Positions 8,723 through 16,853 of a stretch of DNA of 64,000 nt are shown piece after piece. Origin of the DNA: DASWOJ01 sp964242415 (GTDB taxonomy: Bacteria > Pseudomonadota > Alphaproteobacteria > Acetobacterales > Acetobacteraceae). How positions within the stretch are numbered: the first letter of the stretch is position 1; every line of letters begins with the position of its first letter. The translations under genes were made by a program, and so were the position numbers. Location of the stretch: positions 27,886-91,885 of the forward strand of contig CAXTAT010000024.1 in the NCBI GenBank assembly GCA_964242415.1, written 5' to 3'. Under the pieces are notes generated by a model that was not told the origin of the DNA, made no database searches, and saw nothing but the letters and a program-made list of their open reading frames with translations.

Positions 8723-9526
8723 CTAGACCTCCACCTCCACGCACACCGGCACATGATCGGAGGACCGTTCCCAATCCCGCGCCGCCGTCAGCACCGTGCT
8801 GCCGCGCAGGCCGGGCGCCAGGTCGTGCGACACCCACACATGATCCAGCCGCCGCCCGCGGTTCGCCACGCGCCAGTCGCGGTTGCGATAGGACCACCAG
8901 GTATACAGCTTCTGGTCATGCGGCACGAAGCGCCGCATCGCGTCCACCCATCCGGTGCCCATCCAGGCGTCCATGGCCGCGACCTCGACCGGCGTGTGGC
9001 TCACCACGTCCAGCAGTTGCCTATGGCTCCAGACGTCGTGCTCCAGCGGCGCGATGTTCAGGTCGCCGACCAGGATGCTGCGGCCCGGCGGCCGGGCGGC
9101 AAAGTGCCGCGTGACCTCGCCGAGGAACGCCAGCTTATGCGCGAATTTCGGGTTTTCCGCCGGGTCCGGCACGTCGCCGTCGGCCGGCACGTAAAAATCG
9201 TGCAGCCCCACTGCGCCGCCGGGCGTGTCCAGGGTCACCGCCAGGTGGCGGCAATCGCCCTTCTCGCACCAGTCCGGCGAGGCATCGTCCAGCCGCAGCG
9301 GCAGGCGCGACAGGATGGCGACGCCGTTGTAGCCCTTCATGCCGCGGCGGGCGACATGCGGGAAGCCGAGCGCCGCGGGCGCCGCATCGGGGAACAGCTC
9401 GTCGGGCACCTTGGTCTCCTGCAGGCAGACGACATCGGGCCGCAGCTCCGCCACCAGCCGTTCCAGCAGCGACAGGCGCAGGCGCAACGAGTTGATGTTC
9501 CAGGTGGCGATGCGGAGCGCAGTCAT
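8723..9526 (-). CDS. xth: Exodeoxyribonuclease III (AP endonuclease)
   Basis: Repairs abasic sites and 3'-blocked ends in DNA. The 267-aa product has the full EEP-fold signature in order: ATWNINSLR at the N-terminus, CLQETKV (metal-binding Glu), YNGVAILSR, GDLNIAPLEHDVW (Asp/Asn pair), RLDHVWVS and SDHVPV (catalytic Asp-His). The ATG at 9526 is chosen because the family begins M-x-x-x-R-I-A-T-W-N; the frame stays open further upstream, but there it runs into the dispersed repeat and loses similarity. It is followed immediately by the DUF2142 gene on the same strand. Confidence 0.95.
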   Translation of the reverse strand: MTALRIATWNINSLRLRLSLLERLVAELRPDVVCLQETKVPDELFPDAAPAALGFPHVARRGMKGYNGVAILSRLPLRLDDASPDWCEKGDCRHLAVTLDTPGGAVGLHDFYVPADGDVPDPAENPKFAHKLAFLGEVTRHFAARPPGRSILVGDLNIAPLEHDVWSHRQLLDVVSHTPVEVAAMDAWMGTGWVDAMRRFVPHDQKLYTWWSYRNRDWRVANRGRRLDHVWVSHDLAPGLRGSTVLTAARDWERSSDHVPVCVEVEV

Positions 9527-9579
9527 GCCGCCCGGCATGGCCCGGCACGCCGCCAGTGGCAAGAAGAACGTTCTGCCTG

Positions 9580-9743
9580 CTCCCTCTCCCTCCGGGCTTG
9601 GGCCGTGAAACGGACCAAGGCCGGGGTGAGGGAAGCCGCAAGGGCCAAGCTCCCCGACCAAGAAACGAAACCCACCCCCAACCCGGCAGAATTTCGTCGT
9701 TGCCGCCTCCTCACCCCAGCCCTCTCCGAGGGAGCAGGCGGCC
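9580..9743. repeat. Dispersed inverted-arm repeat, family A, copy 3 (variant with nested hairpin)
   Basis: The outer arms match the family. In the left arm, however, the usual AGAGGG step is replaced by a 23-base hairpin, CTTGG-N-CCGT...ACGG-N-CCAAG (about 9596-9618). The central spacer shares clear similarity with that of copy 4 (for example CGAAA(C/T)CC, ACC(C/T)GGC(A/C)(G/A)GA and TGCGGCCTCC-like words), so the element is longer than its arms. It lies between divergent xth and the binding-protein gene. Confidence 0.75.
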
Positions 9744-9800
9744 ACCTTGATCCCCAGGCGGTTTGCGCTACGGTCCCGCGCAACGACCGGGGGAACGACC

Positions 9801-10934
9801 ATGAACCGCAGGACCTTGCTTGCCGCCGCCATGCTCGCCGCCGCCCCGGCGCTCGCGCAGCCGGCCTTCGCGCAGCCGACCGGCCCCGTCCAGGTCGGCG
9901 CCATCGAAATCCTGACCGGCCCCAACGCCGCCTATGGTGCCGCCATCCGCTCCGGTCTGGACCTGGCGCTGGACGAGATCAACACCAAGGGCGTGCTCGG
10001 CGGCCGCAAGATCAACCTCACCATCGAGGACAGCGCCGGCAGCAAGGACCAGGCGATCAACGCCGCCCGCAAGCTGATCGGCCGCGACAAGGTGGTGGCG
10101 ATCATCGGCCCCACCCTGTCCAACGAGATGTTCGCCGCCGGCCCCGTCGCCAACGACCGCCGGATCCCCATCATCGGCACCAGCACGACCGCGGTCGGCA
10201 TCACCGGCATCGGCCCCTACGTGTTCCGCACCAGCCTGCCCGAGAGCGACGTGATCCCCGTCACCCTGGCCCGCGCCAAGGCCCGCGGCGTGAAGACCAT
10301 CGCCCTGCTGTATGCAAACGACGACGCGTTCAGCAAGTCCGGCTTCGACACCATGAAGGCGGCGGCGGAGCAGGCCGGGCTGAACATCGTCGCCATCGAG
10401 AGCTTCGGCAGCAAGGACACCGACTTCAGCGCGCAACTCACTAAGATTAAAGCATTACGTCCCGACGCCATCGGCATCTCCGCCCTGGTGGAGCCGGTGT
10501 CGGGCGTGCTGCTGCAGGCCCGTCAACTGGGCTTCGGTCCCGACACGCTGTTCATCGGCGGCAACGGCAGCAACTCGCCGAAGTTGGGGGAGATCGCGGG
10601 CACCGCGGCGGACGGTCTGATCGTCGGCAGCCCGTGGTTCGTGGGCAAGCCGGACCCGGTCAACCAGGCGTTTGTCACCAAGTTCAAGGCAAAGTACGGC
10701 CACGACCCCGACCAGTTCGCCGCCCAGGCCTACGACTGCATGTTCATCCTGGCCGATGCCATCGACCGCGCCGGGGCGGCAGAGCCGGAGAAGATCAAGG
10801 ATGCCCTGCAGGCCGCCAAGCACGACGGCGTCATGGGTCCCTTCACCTTCACCGCCGGCCGCGACCCAGCCAGCACGGAGGGCGTGGTGGTGCTGGCCGT
10901 CCAGGGCGGCAAGTTCGGGGTTGCGGCGCAGTAG
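9801..10934 (+). CDS. ABC transporter substrate-binding protein, branched-chain amino-acid/amide type (Leu/Ile/Val-binding fold)
   Basis: This is a periplasmic receptor of a HAAT-type ABC importer. The 377-aa product starts with a signal peptide (MNRRTLLAAAMLAAAPALA, Ala-x-Ala type cleavage near residues 20-25). The type I periplasmic-binding fold follows: VGAIEILTGPNAAYG, GLDLALDEINTKGVLGGRK, IEDSAGSKDQAINAARKL and IIGPTLSNE. ATG 9801 is chosen because it starts the signal peptide. The permeases and ATPases that should partner it (livHMGF) are 5 kb downstream, beyond a large minus-strand gene. The ligand may be an amino acid, an amide or an aromatic compound; the sequence does not say. Confidence 0.92.
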   Translation: MNRRTLLAAAMLAAAPALAQPAFAQPTGPVQVGAIEILTGPNAAYGAAIRSGLDLALDEINTKGVLGGRKINLTIEDSAGSKDQAINAARKLIGRDKVVAIIGPTLSNEMFAAGPVANDRRIPIIGTSTTAVGITGIGPYVFRTSLPESDVIPVTLARAKARGVKTIALLYANDDAFSKSGFDTMKAAAEQAGLNIVAIESFGSKDTDFSAQLTKIKALRPDAIGISALVEPVSGVLLQARQLGFGPDTLFIGGNGSNSPKLGEIAGTAADGLIVGSPWFVGKPDPVNQAFVTKFKAKYGHDPDQFAAQAYDCMFILADAIDRAGAAEPEKIKDALQAAKHDGVMGPFTFTAGRDPASTEGVVVLAVQGGKFGVAAQ

Positions 10935-11019
10935 CGGCGGCCAGGCCGCGGATGTTCCACCCGAAAGATCGGGCTTCAAAAATCGGCCCGTGCCGCGCCC
11001 TGGACGGATGGGAAGCCGC

Positions 11020-14000
11020 TCAATGCCGCAACGGACGCCGTCCGAGATACTCGAACCCGGCCGCAACCGCCTCCTGCGACCCCTGCGAGAGCTGGGCGAA
11101 GTCCCGCCAGGCCCGATGGTTCCGTGAGGCCGGATTGGTCCAAAACTCGGCAAAACGCCCGATCGGCTCGGCGGCAAACAGCCGTGCGGCCTTGCTCCCG
11201 GCATCGCGCTGCAACGCCGCCTGGCACTCATGCACCATCCACGCCAGCGCATAGCTCGGATTGAAGTTGTCGGAGACGTGCAACTGCTCCGTCTCGAAGG
11301 CGGAGAACCACTCCGCCACGCCGAAGCGCGTGGCATTGAAGAAGTGATAGGGCGCCTCGTGCTGCGGCTGGAGGAACGCGGTCCGGATCAGCACCCGCCC
11401 CCCCGGCTTCAGCACGCGGCGGATTTCGGCGGCGGCCCTGGCCGGGTCCCGGTAGTGCTCGAACGCGTTCATGGCGATCACCACCTCGAACGCCTCGTCG
11501 ATGAACGGCAGGGCATGGCTGTCCGCAACCAGGTCGGTATGGCCGAAGATGGCAGCCTCCGCCTCCACCACGTTGTCGAACCGTTCGGCCGTGCCGCCCG
11601 CACTCAGGTTGAGCACCAGCCCCTTGGCGCCACGGATCAGGGCCATGGCGGAGTCCGGCACCTCGTTGCTCAGGTGGGTGTGTTGCGCCACCGTTTCCGG
11701 TGCCATGCCGGGGAACAGGATGGGGCGCCCGGCCTTGATCGGCCAGACGCGGCTGCCATCCTCGGACTGCAGCCCGCCACCTGAAAGCCGCAGCCGCAGC
11801 CCGGTCTCCGGACAGCGCAGGATCGGCAGCAGGCGCTCCAATCCGGCCAAGGTGGCGACCGGTGCGGCGGCCGGTGCGCCGACCGGCGCCTTCTCCACGG
11901 GGCGCGCGACGGCAACCCAGGGATGCCGCCGCTCGATCTCCGCGATCACGCGATGCTTCACGTCCCACACGTCGGTGACCTGGGCGAGCATGGAGGCCGC
12001 ATGCACGCGGTAATCGGCCAGCGGCGGGCCGCCCAGCGCGACGCCGAACAGCCCGGCCTCCGCCACCGAACACCAGAAATCGTAGTCCTCCCATCCGAGG
12101 CGCATCCCCGCATAGCCGCCTGCCGCACTCCAGGCGCTTCTGGAAATCAGCGCCATGGCGTCGATGTAATTGCCGCCGACGAACCGGCTGGGCTCGTATG
12201 GCGCCGCGCCGATCTGCCCATTGCGTCCGCCGAACTCCTGGATCACCGGATAGGCAAACGCAGCCCCCGACCGGCGGGCCGCAGCCAGGAGCGCCTCGCA
12301 GCACCCCGGCCGCAGCAGGTTGTCAGCATCGAGCGGCAGGACATACGGCGTCTCGGCCACCGAGAACGCGGCATTGCGCGTGAAGCCCAGCCCGGCATTC
12401 GCATGGTTGCGGATCACCACCAGGCAGTTGAACCGCTCCACGTTCGCCCGCGCCCAGCCGAGCGCCGTCTCCAGCGACCGGTCGGTCGATCCGTCGTCCA
12501 CGATCACCAGGTCCAGGTCCTGCAGGGTCTGCGCGCGCACCGACTCCAGCGTCTCGACCACCGTATGGGCATAATTGAACAGCGGTATGGCAACGGTGAC
12601 CTCGGACGGGCGCAGCCGGTCGGAGCTGAACACCACCTCTCCGCCTGGGACGGTCGGCCCTGGGTGTGCCTTGCCGGACCGCTGGCCCAGCTCCAGCACG
12701 AAGGCGTCAGCCGCGGCCGGACCTCCCTGCCACTCCGCCAGCACGCGCCGCATCAACTGCACGCGCCGGTCGGGGCCATAGGTCCACAGCACGTCGTTCA
12801 GCGCCGCCTGCGCGACCCGGCGGCGCAGCGCCGGGTCATCCAGCAGGCGCATCAGGATCGCCTCCCACTGCGCGGGCGTGCCGGCAAGGAAGCCGTTCGA
12901 GCCATGCTGTATCGCCCGTGCATAGGGACCCACAGGCGATGCGACCGTGCACACCCCGGCAAGCGCACCCTCGAAGTACTTCAGCTCGCTTTTCGCCTCG
13001 CAGAATGGGTTGCCAAGCTGCAGCGGCGCCAGGTTCACGTCGAACCGGGCGATCTCCTCCGGCAGCCGCTGCAGCGGCACAAGGTCGCGCCACTCGATCT
13101 GCGCGGCGAACGGCTCCAGGTCCGGGAACTCATGCAGGTCAACGAGCTTCACGTCGGCATTCGCCTGGAACAGCACCAGCCGGCATTCCGGATGCGCGCG
13201 GAGCACGCCCGGCAGGATCGAGGCGATCTCGGCGAAGTCCCGCTGATGCGTCCGCGAGCCGCTGGCATAGCCCAGGCGCAGCAGCCCGTCCGGCTGGGCC
13301 GCCCGGCGTCGCCGCGCTGCCATCCGGCTGACCCGCATGGTCTCGTCGTCAAATCCGTTCGGCAGGGTGAACCCGGTCTTGCCGAACCGCCGCATGTGCC
13401 CGGCCAGCTCGTCCGTCGAGGCGGAGCAGTAGTCGGCCGCAAGCATCGTGCGCTGCACCAGGGTATAATGCGCCTGCACCGCCGCCTCGGTGACCTTCTG
13501 GGAACGGATGCCGTCGATGATCTCGACGACCCCCAGGGCGGGATCGATCATCAGGTCGTCCACGTCGAACACGATCCGGGCGCCCTTCGCCCGCGCCTCG
13601 GCGACGAACGCCGCCAGCCCGTCCGTCCAGACCGCGCGCCAGATCACCACCAGGTCGAACCGGCCGGCGTCGGCCATGTGGCCGGCGGCCTCGTCCAGCC
13701 GCAGCACCGTCACGTCCGCGCCGACGGCGCTGCACGCGTCGGCGTAGCGCCGCACGCGGTAGATGGTCCCCGGCGTGTCCGGCTCGCCGCTGATATAGCA
13801 GATGACGGGCGCCGGGGCTGCCGTGGGCGCCAAGGCTGCCGTGAGCACCGGGGTCGCCGTGAGCACCGGGGTCGCCGTGGGCGCCGGGGTCGCGGCCGGC
13901 GCCTGGTGCGGTGCCGGCACGACGGGCGCCGGGAGCTGCGGCTGCGCCAACGGGGCGGCAAGACGGAGCGGCCGGCGCAAGTGGTTCAGTTGCGGCGTGA

Positions 14001-15372
14001 GCACGCGCCAGACGCCTTGCAGGGCGTTGCGGGCGGGATGGCGCACCTTGGCAGGCACCCGGGCCAAGCCGGTCCGCAACGGCCTGGTCGCCCGCCATGT
14101 GCCCGACGTCAGGACCTGCTCCAGCGCGGTCTCCGCGTCCGTGCGGCGCTGCACCTCGACAAGGTAGGCCCTCTCGGCCGCAGCAGCCGCGTCCTGGGCA
14201 TCGGCGGCCCGGATGCGCTCGGCGGCCGCCTGCGCCTCCGCCGCGTCAAGCAGCCCGCGCTGCTGCTGGCTGTGATTCAGCGCCGCCAGCCGTTCGCGGC
14301 CAGCCTGCACCGCCGCGTCCTCGGCCCGGCTGCGAGACTCCTCCGCCTGTGCGACCTGCTCCCGGCTGAGCGCCTCAGCCCCTGCCGCCCGTTGCGCCTG
14401 CTCCTGCGCCGCGGCGACCGCCTGTTCCGCCGCGGCCAGATCGGCTTGCACCCGGGCCGCCTCGGTCCCTGCGGACGCTGCCGCGGCCTCGGCCCTGGCC
14501 AGCGCCGACCGGACGTCTTCAAGGCCGGACCGTGCCGCGCCGAGTTCGGCTTCCGCCGCAATCAGCCGGGCCAGCACCGCATCATGCTGCCGGGCGCGCT
14601 CCTGGCCCTGCATGCCCAGCAGCTTCACCTGCGCCTCAAGCACGCAGCGCTCGCCGAGTTGGGCGAACCGCTCGCGGACGGCGCCGATGGCATAGGAATC
14701 ACGCAGCCCGGTCAGGGCTGTGACGAGGGGCGGGCACTCTGAACCGACCGCAAGCACGCCCAGGCCGTAGCCGTGCAGGAACTCGAAACCCGCGAACTCC
14801 TGCTGCAGCTCGGACCAAAGCCGCCACACCCCAAAGCCGTGGTCGCGCACGTTGGTGTCGTGCAACAGCACCACGCCGCGGCTGGACATCTTGCCGCGCC
14901 ACGACTCGAAATCGTGCTTCACCTGCTCATAACCGTGCCGGCCATCGATGTGGAGCAGATCGACCGAGCCGTCCGCCACGAGCGGCAGCGCGTCGTCGAA
15001 CGTGCGGCGCACCAGGGTCGAGAACGCGCCGAACCGCTCGTCATGATAGGCTCGCAGGCCCGCAAGGACCTCTTCCCCATACAGCCCGGCCTGCTCGTCG
15101 CCGGTCCAGGTATCGACGGCAAGACACCGGGTCCCAAGGCCCTCCCGTTGCGCAGCGCGGCAGAACGCGGCGTAGGACACGCCGTTATGCGTGCCAAGCT
15201 CGACGATGCAGCGCGGCTCCAGCGCCCGGACCACCCAATGCGCGAACGGCACATGCCCATGCCAGGCGCTCTCGACACCGCCCCGGTCGGAGCGCCAGAA
15301 CAGGGGATCAAGCTCCGGCGCCCAGATCGCCTTGAGCAGCACTTCCGCCTGCCCCGTCCATTCAGCGGCCAA
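11020..15372 (-). CDS. Four-module methyltransferase / GT4-like / GT2 / methyltransferase protein, 1450 aa
   Basis: This looks like an envelope- or exopolysaccharide-assembly enzyme. Module 1 (about residues 1-220) is a class I methyltransferase of the cephalosporin-hydroxylase/Methyltransf_24 type, with IVELGTHNGVSY and LLHIDGRHGYEQVKHD. Residues about 240-415 are an Ala/Glu/Arg/Gln-rich coiled coil. A Pro/Ala/Thr linker with repeats follows (about 475-522). Module 2 (about 524-880) is a GT-B-like glycosyltransferase with VFDVDDLM. Module 3 (about 920-1140) is a GT2 domain with VAIPLFNYAHTV and VIVDDGSTDRS. Module 4 (about 1170-1450) begins with an RCPETG-like start and has a methyltransferase-11 core with VIAMNAFEHYRDP and EIRRVLKPGGRVLI. 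The start is a TTG, since no ATG/GTG occurs between it and the upstream stop. It interrupts the liv locus. Acceptor and donor are unknown. Confidence 0.85.
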   Translation of the reverse strand: MAAEWTGQAEVLLKAIWAPELDPLFWRSDRGGVESAWHGHVPFAHWVVRALEPRCIVELGTHNGVSYAAFCRAAQREGLGTRCLAVDTWTGDEQAGLYGEEVLAGLRAYHDERFGAFSTLVRRTFDDALPLVADGSVDLLHIDGRHGYEQVKHDFESWRGKMSSRGVVLLHDTNVRDHGFGVWRLWSELQQEFAGFEFLHGYGLGVLAVGSECPPLVTALTGLRDSYAIGAVRERFAQLGERCVLEAQVKLLGMQGQERARQHDAVLARLIAAEAELGAARSGLEDVRSALARAEAAAASAGTEAARVQADLAAAEQAVAAAQEQAQRAAGAEALSREQVAQAEESRSRAEDAAVQAGRERLAALNHSQQQRGLLDAAEAQAAAERIRAADAQDAAAAAERAYLVEVQRRTDAETALEQVLTSGTWRATRPLRTGLARVPAKVRHPARNALQGVWRVLTPQLNHLRRPLRLAAPLAQPQLPAPVVPAPHQAPAATPAPTATPVLTATPVLTAALAPTAAPAPVICYISGEPDTPGTIYRVRRYADACSAVGADVTVLRLDEAAGHMADAGRFDLVVIWRAVWTDGLAAFVAEARAKGARIVFDVDDLMIDPALGVVEIIDGIRSQKVTEAAVQAHYTLVQRTMLAADYCSASTDELAGHMRRFGKTGFTLPNGFDDETMRVSRMAARRRRAAQPDGLLRLGYASGSRTHQRDFAEIASILPGVLRAHPECRLVLFQANADVKLVDLHEFPDLEPFAAQIEWRDLVPLQRLPEEIARFDVNLAPLQLGNPFCEAKSELKYFEGALAGVCTVASPVGPYARAIQHGSNGFLAGTPAQWEAILMRLLDDPALRRRVAQAALNDVLWTYGPDRRVQLMRRVLAEWQGGPAAADAFVLELGQRSGKAHPGPTVPGGEVVFSSDRLRPSEVTVAIPLFNYAHTVVETLESVRAQTLQDLDLVIVDDGSTDRSLETALGWARANVERFNCLVVIRNHANAGLGFTRNAAFSVAETPYVLPLDADNLLRPGCCEALLAAARRSGAAFAYPVIQEFGGRNGQIGAAPYEPSRFVGGNYIDAMALISRSAWSAAGGYAGMRLGWEDYDFWCSVAEAGLFGVALGGPPLADYRVHAASMLAQVTDVWDVKHRVIAEIERRHPWVAVARPVEKAPVGAPAAAPVATLAGLERLLPILRCPETGLRLRLSGGGLQSEDGSRVWPIKAGRPILFPGMAPETVAQHTHLSNEVPDSAMALIRGAKGLVLNLSAGGTAERFDNVVEAEAAIFGHTDLVADSHALPFIDEAFEVVIAMNAFEHYRDPARAAAEIRRVLKPGGRVLIRTAFLQPQHEAPYHFFNATRFGVAEWFSAFETEQLHVSDNFNPSYALAWMVHECQAALQRDAGSKAARLFAAEPIGRFAEFWTNPASRNHRAWRDFAQLSQGSQEAVAAGFEYLGRRPLRH
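13823..13894. repeat. 18-bp tandem repeat, four copies, in frame
   Basis: Four 18-base units lie end to end; the middle two (13841-13858 and 13859-13876) are identical and the outer two are diverged. They encode a six-residue Pro/Ala/Thr/Val unit in the linker between the coiled coil and the first glycosyltransferase module of the 1450-aa protein. Copy number may vary between strains. Confidence 0.8.
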
Positions 15373-15553
15373 AATTTGTTCCCGTCCCAGACGCAGGTTC
15401 GATCCACGGCATCAATGAACGAATTTTAGCCTTTTGTTAAGATCACCGGCGCATTTCTGACGGGCCAGCCTGCCGCCAGGGCGCCTGACGAACGCTTTCG
15501 TATGCGATGACACCAATGGCTCCTGGCAATGACCGATCTACCTCTCTCCGCCC

Positions 15554-15613
15554 GTCATGGCCCCTCCTGTCATCGCCCCGCCCATCATCGCCCCGCCCGT
15601 CATCCCCGCGCCC
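15554..15613. repeat. 15-bp tandem repeat, four units
   Basis: Units at 15554, 15569, 15584 and 15599 share the pattern (G/A)TCATCGCCCCGCCC. The fifth register runs straight into GTCATTGCGAGG, the start of the family B element, so the array looks like a stutter of that element's outer end. Confidence 0.8.
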
Positions 15614-15721
15614 GTCATTGCGAGGAGCGCTTGCGGCGCGGCAATCCAGGAACCGCAAGACCGGACCCCCAACCCCCGCACCCCTGGATCGCCGCGCCGC
15701 AAGCCCACCTCGCAATGCCGG
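15611..15721. repeat. Dispersed repeat, family B, copy 1
   Basis: The left arm 15611-15650 (CCCGTCATTGCGAGGAGCGC..GGCAATCCAGG) is matched by an inverted right arm at 15682-15721 (CCTGGATCGCCGCGCCGCAA..CTCGCAATGCCGG). A spacer of about 30 bases separates them. The pattern GTCATTGCGAG...GCAATCCAG is a common dispersed palindrome in alphaproteobacterial genomes. A second copy is at 17946. Confidence 0.8.
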
Positions 15722-15967
15722 CGGCAAACGTCATGCAGCACCGTAACGGCCAACCCAGACGCCCCTCACCATCAGCCGAACATCCTGCCGCCAGCCCGCA
15801 CGGCCCATGTGCTGGCACGTAACGCCGGCCTGTCCCACCACCCCAGCGCCTCCGCCAGGATCGCCCCCCAAACCAAGACGCCTTCCACCCAGCCCGCCCT
15901 ACCGTTAAGAAGCCGCCTTTGCTGCCCGCCCCGGCGCAGCCACGGCCCAAGGATCAACACCCCCGCG

Positions 15968-16849
15968 ATGCTGGCACAGCAGCTCGTCAACGGCGTCCTG
16001 CTCGGCGCGACCTATGCCCTGTTCGCGCTGGGCTTCACGCTGATGTTCGGCGTCCTGAGGGTCATCAACCTGACTTACGGCTTCTACTTCTCCGCCGGCG
16101 CGCTGGTGGCGCTGTGGCTGGCGCGCAGCCTCGGCTGGCCGATCTGGGCGGCCCTGCCCGCGGCGGCGGCGGCGTCCGGCACCCTGGCCGTCGCGCTGGA
16201 CTGGCTGCTGCTGACCCGGCTCCGCCGCGTGCAGGCGCCGGAGCTGTCCTCCCTGATGGTGACCCTTGGCGGCGTGCTGGCCCTGTACTCGGCGCTGACC
16301 GCCTGGCTCGGGCCCGACATCCGCCGCCTGCCGCCGGACATCATCAGCGCAGACGCGTTCCAGATTGGCGGCATCCGCATCACCAGCGCGCAACTGCTGA
16401 TCCTCGCGGCAACGGCGCTGCTGGTCGGCGGCCTTGTCCTCTTGATGCAGCGCACCCGCATGGGCCTGGCGATCCGCGCCATGGCGGAGAAGCCGGACGC
16501 CGCGCAGCTCATGGGCATCGACACCGGCCGGGCGGCGGCGCTGGTGTCGTTCCTGTCGGGGTGCCTGGCCGGGGCAGGAGGCGTGCTGATCGGTCTGAAC
16601 TTCAACGCCATCCACCCCTACATGGGCGAGCAGATGATGCTGCGCGGCTTCGTCGTCGTCATCGTCGGCGGCTTGGGCGACATCCGCGGCGCGCTGCTGG
16701 CCGGGCTGGCCCTGGGCGTGATCGAGGTGCTGACGGCCGGGTTCCTGTCGTCCAACCTCAAGGAGGCCGTGGCATTCCTGATCCTGGTGGCGGTGCTGTG
16801 GACCCGGCCCGCCGGGCTGTTCGGCCGCGCCGTGCTGCGGCGGGCGTAG
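15968..16849 (+). CDS. livH: Branched-chain amino-acid type ABC transporter permease LivH
   Basis: This is one of the two inner-membrane permeases of the HAAT importer. The 293-aa product has about eight hydrophobic segments. It starts LAQQLVNGVLLGATYALFAL, with MFGVLRVINLTYG close behind, the classical LivH opening. The EAA-like cytoplasmic loop reads RTRMGLAIRAMAEKPDAAQLMGID, and the C-terminal part contains GGLGDIRGALLAG. ATG 15968 is chosen for the match to the family N-terminus; the frame is open far upstream through repeat sequence but encodes no membrane protein there. livM follows after 4 bases. Confidence 0.94.
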   Translation: MLAQQLVNGVLLGATYALFALGFTLMFGVLRVINLTYGFYFSAGALVALWLARSLGWPIWAALPAAAAASGTLAVALDWLLLTRLRRVQAPELSSLMVTLGGVLALYSALTAWLGPDIRRLPPDIISADAFQIGGIRITSAQLLILAATALLVGGLVLLMQRTRMGLAIRAMAEKPDAAQLMGIDTGRAAALVSFLSGCLAGAGGVLIGLNFNAIHPYMGEQMMLRGFVVVIVGGLGDIRGALLAGLALGVIEVLTAGFLSSNLKEAVAFLILVAVLWTRPAGLFGRAVLRRA

Positions 16850-16853
16850 CGCC

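Larger units (their letters stand above)
15373..15967. other. Gene-free stretch between the divergent 1450-aa gene and livH
   Basis: There is no convincing gene here. It holds a short AT-richer patch (about 15410-15450, with GAATTTTAGCCTTTTGTTAAG), the likely promoter area for the minus-strand gene. After it come the 15-bp tandem array (15554-15613) and the family B repeat (15611-15721), then about 245 bases of C-rich unannotated sequence before livH. A frame open through the whole stretch in phase with livH encodes only Pro/Ile/Ala-rich repeats, so I do not extend livH into it. Confidence 0.6.

Noticed and set aside
11923..14742. 939-codon plus-strand frame opposite the four-module enzyme
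   Set aside because: The minus-strand frame contains clear methyltransferase and glycosyltransferase motifs over the same bases; the plus-strand product is Arg/His/Gln-rich and low in complexity.
15396..15405. GGTTCGATCC, resembling a tRNA T-loop and a possible integration site
   Set aside because: The flanking bases do not form a five-pair T-stem and no cloverleaf or acceptor end can be built around it.
15557..15967. Upstream extension of LivH through the tandem and family B repeats
   Set aside because: The extension encodes Pro/Ile/Ala repeats unrelated to LivH, whose family sequence begins exactly at ATG 15968.
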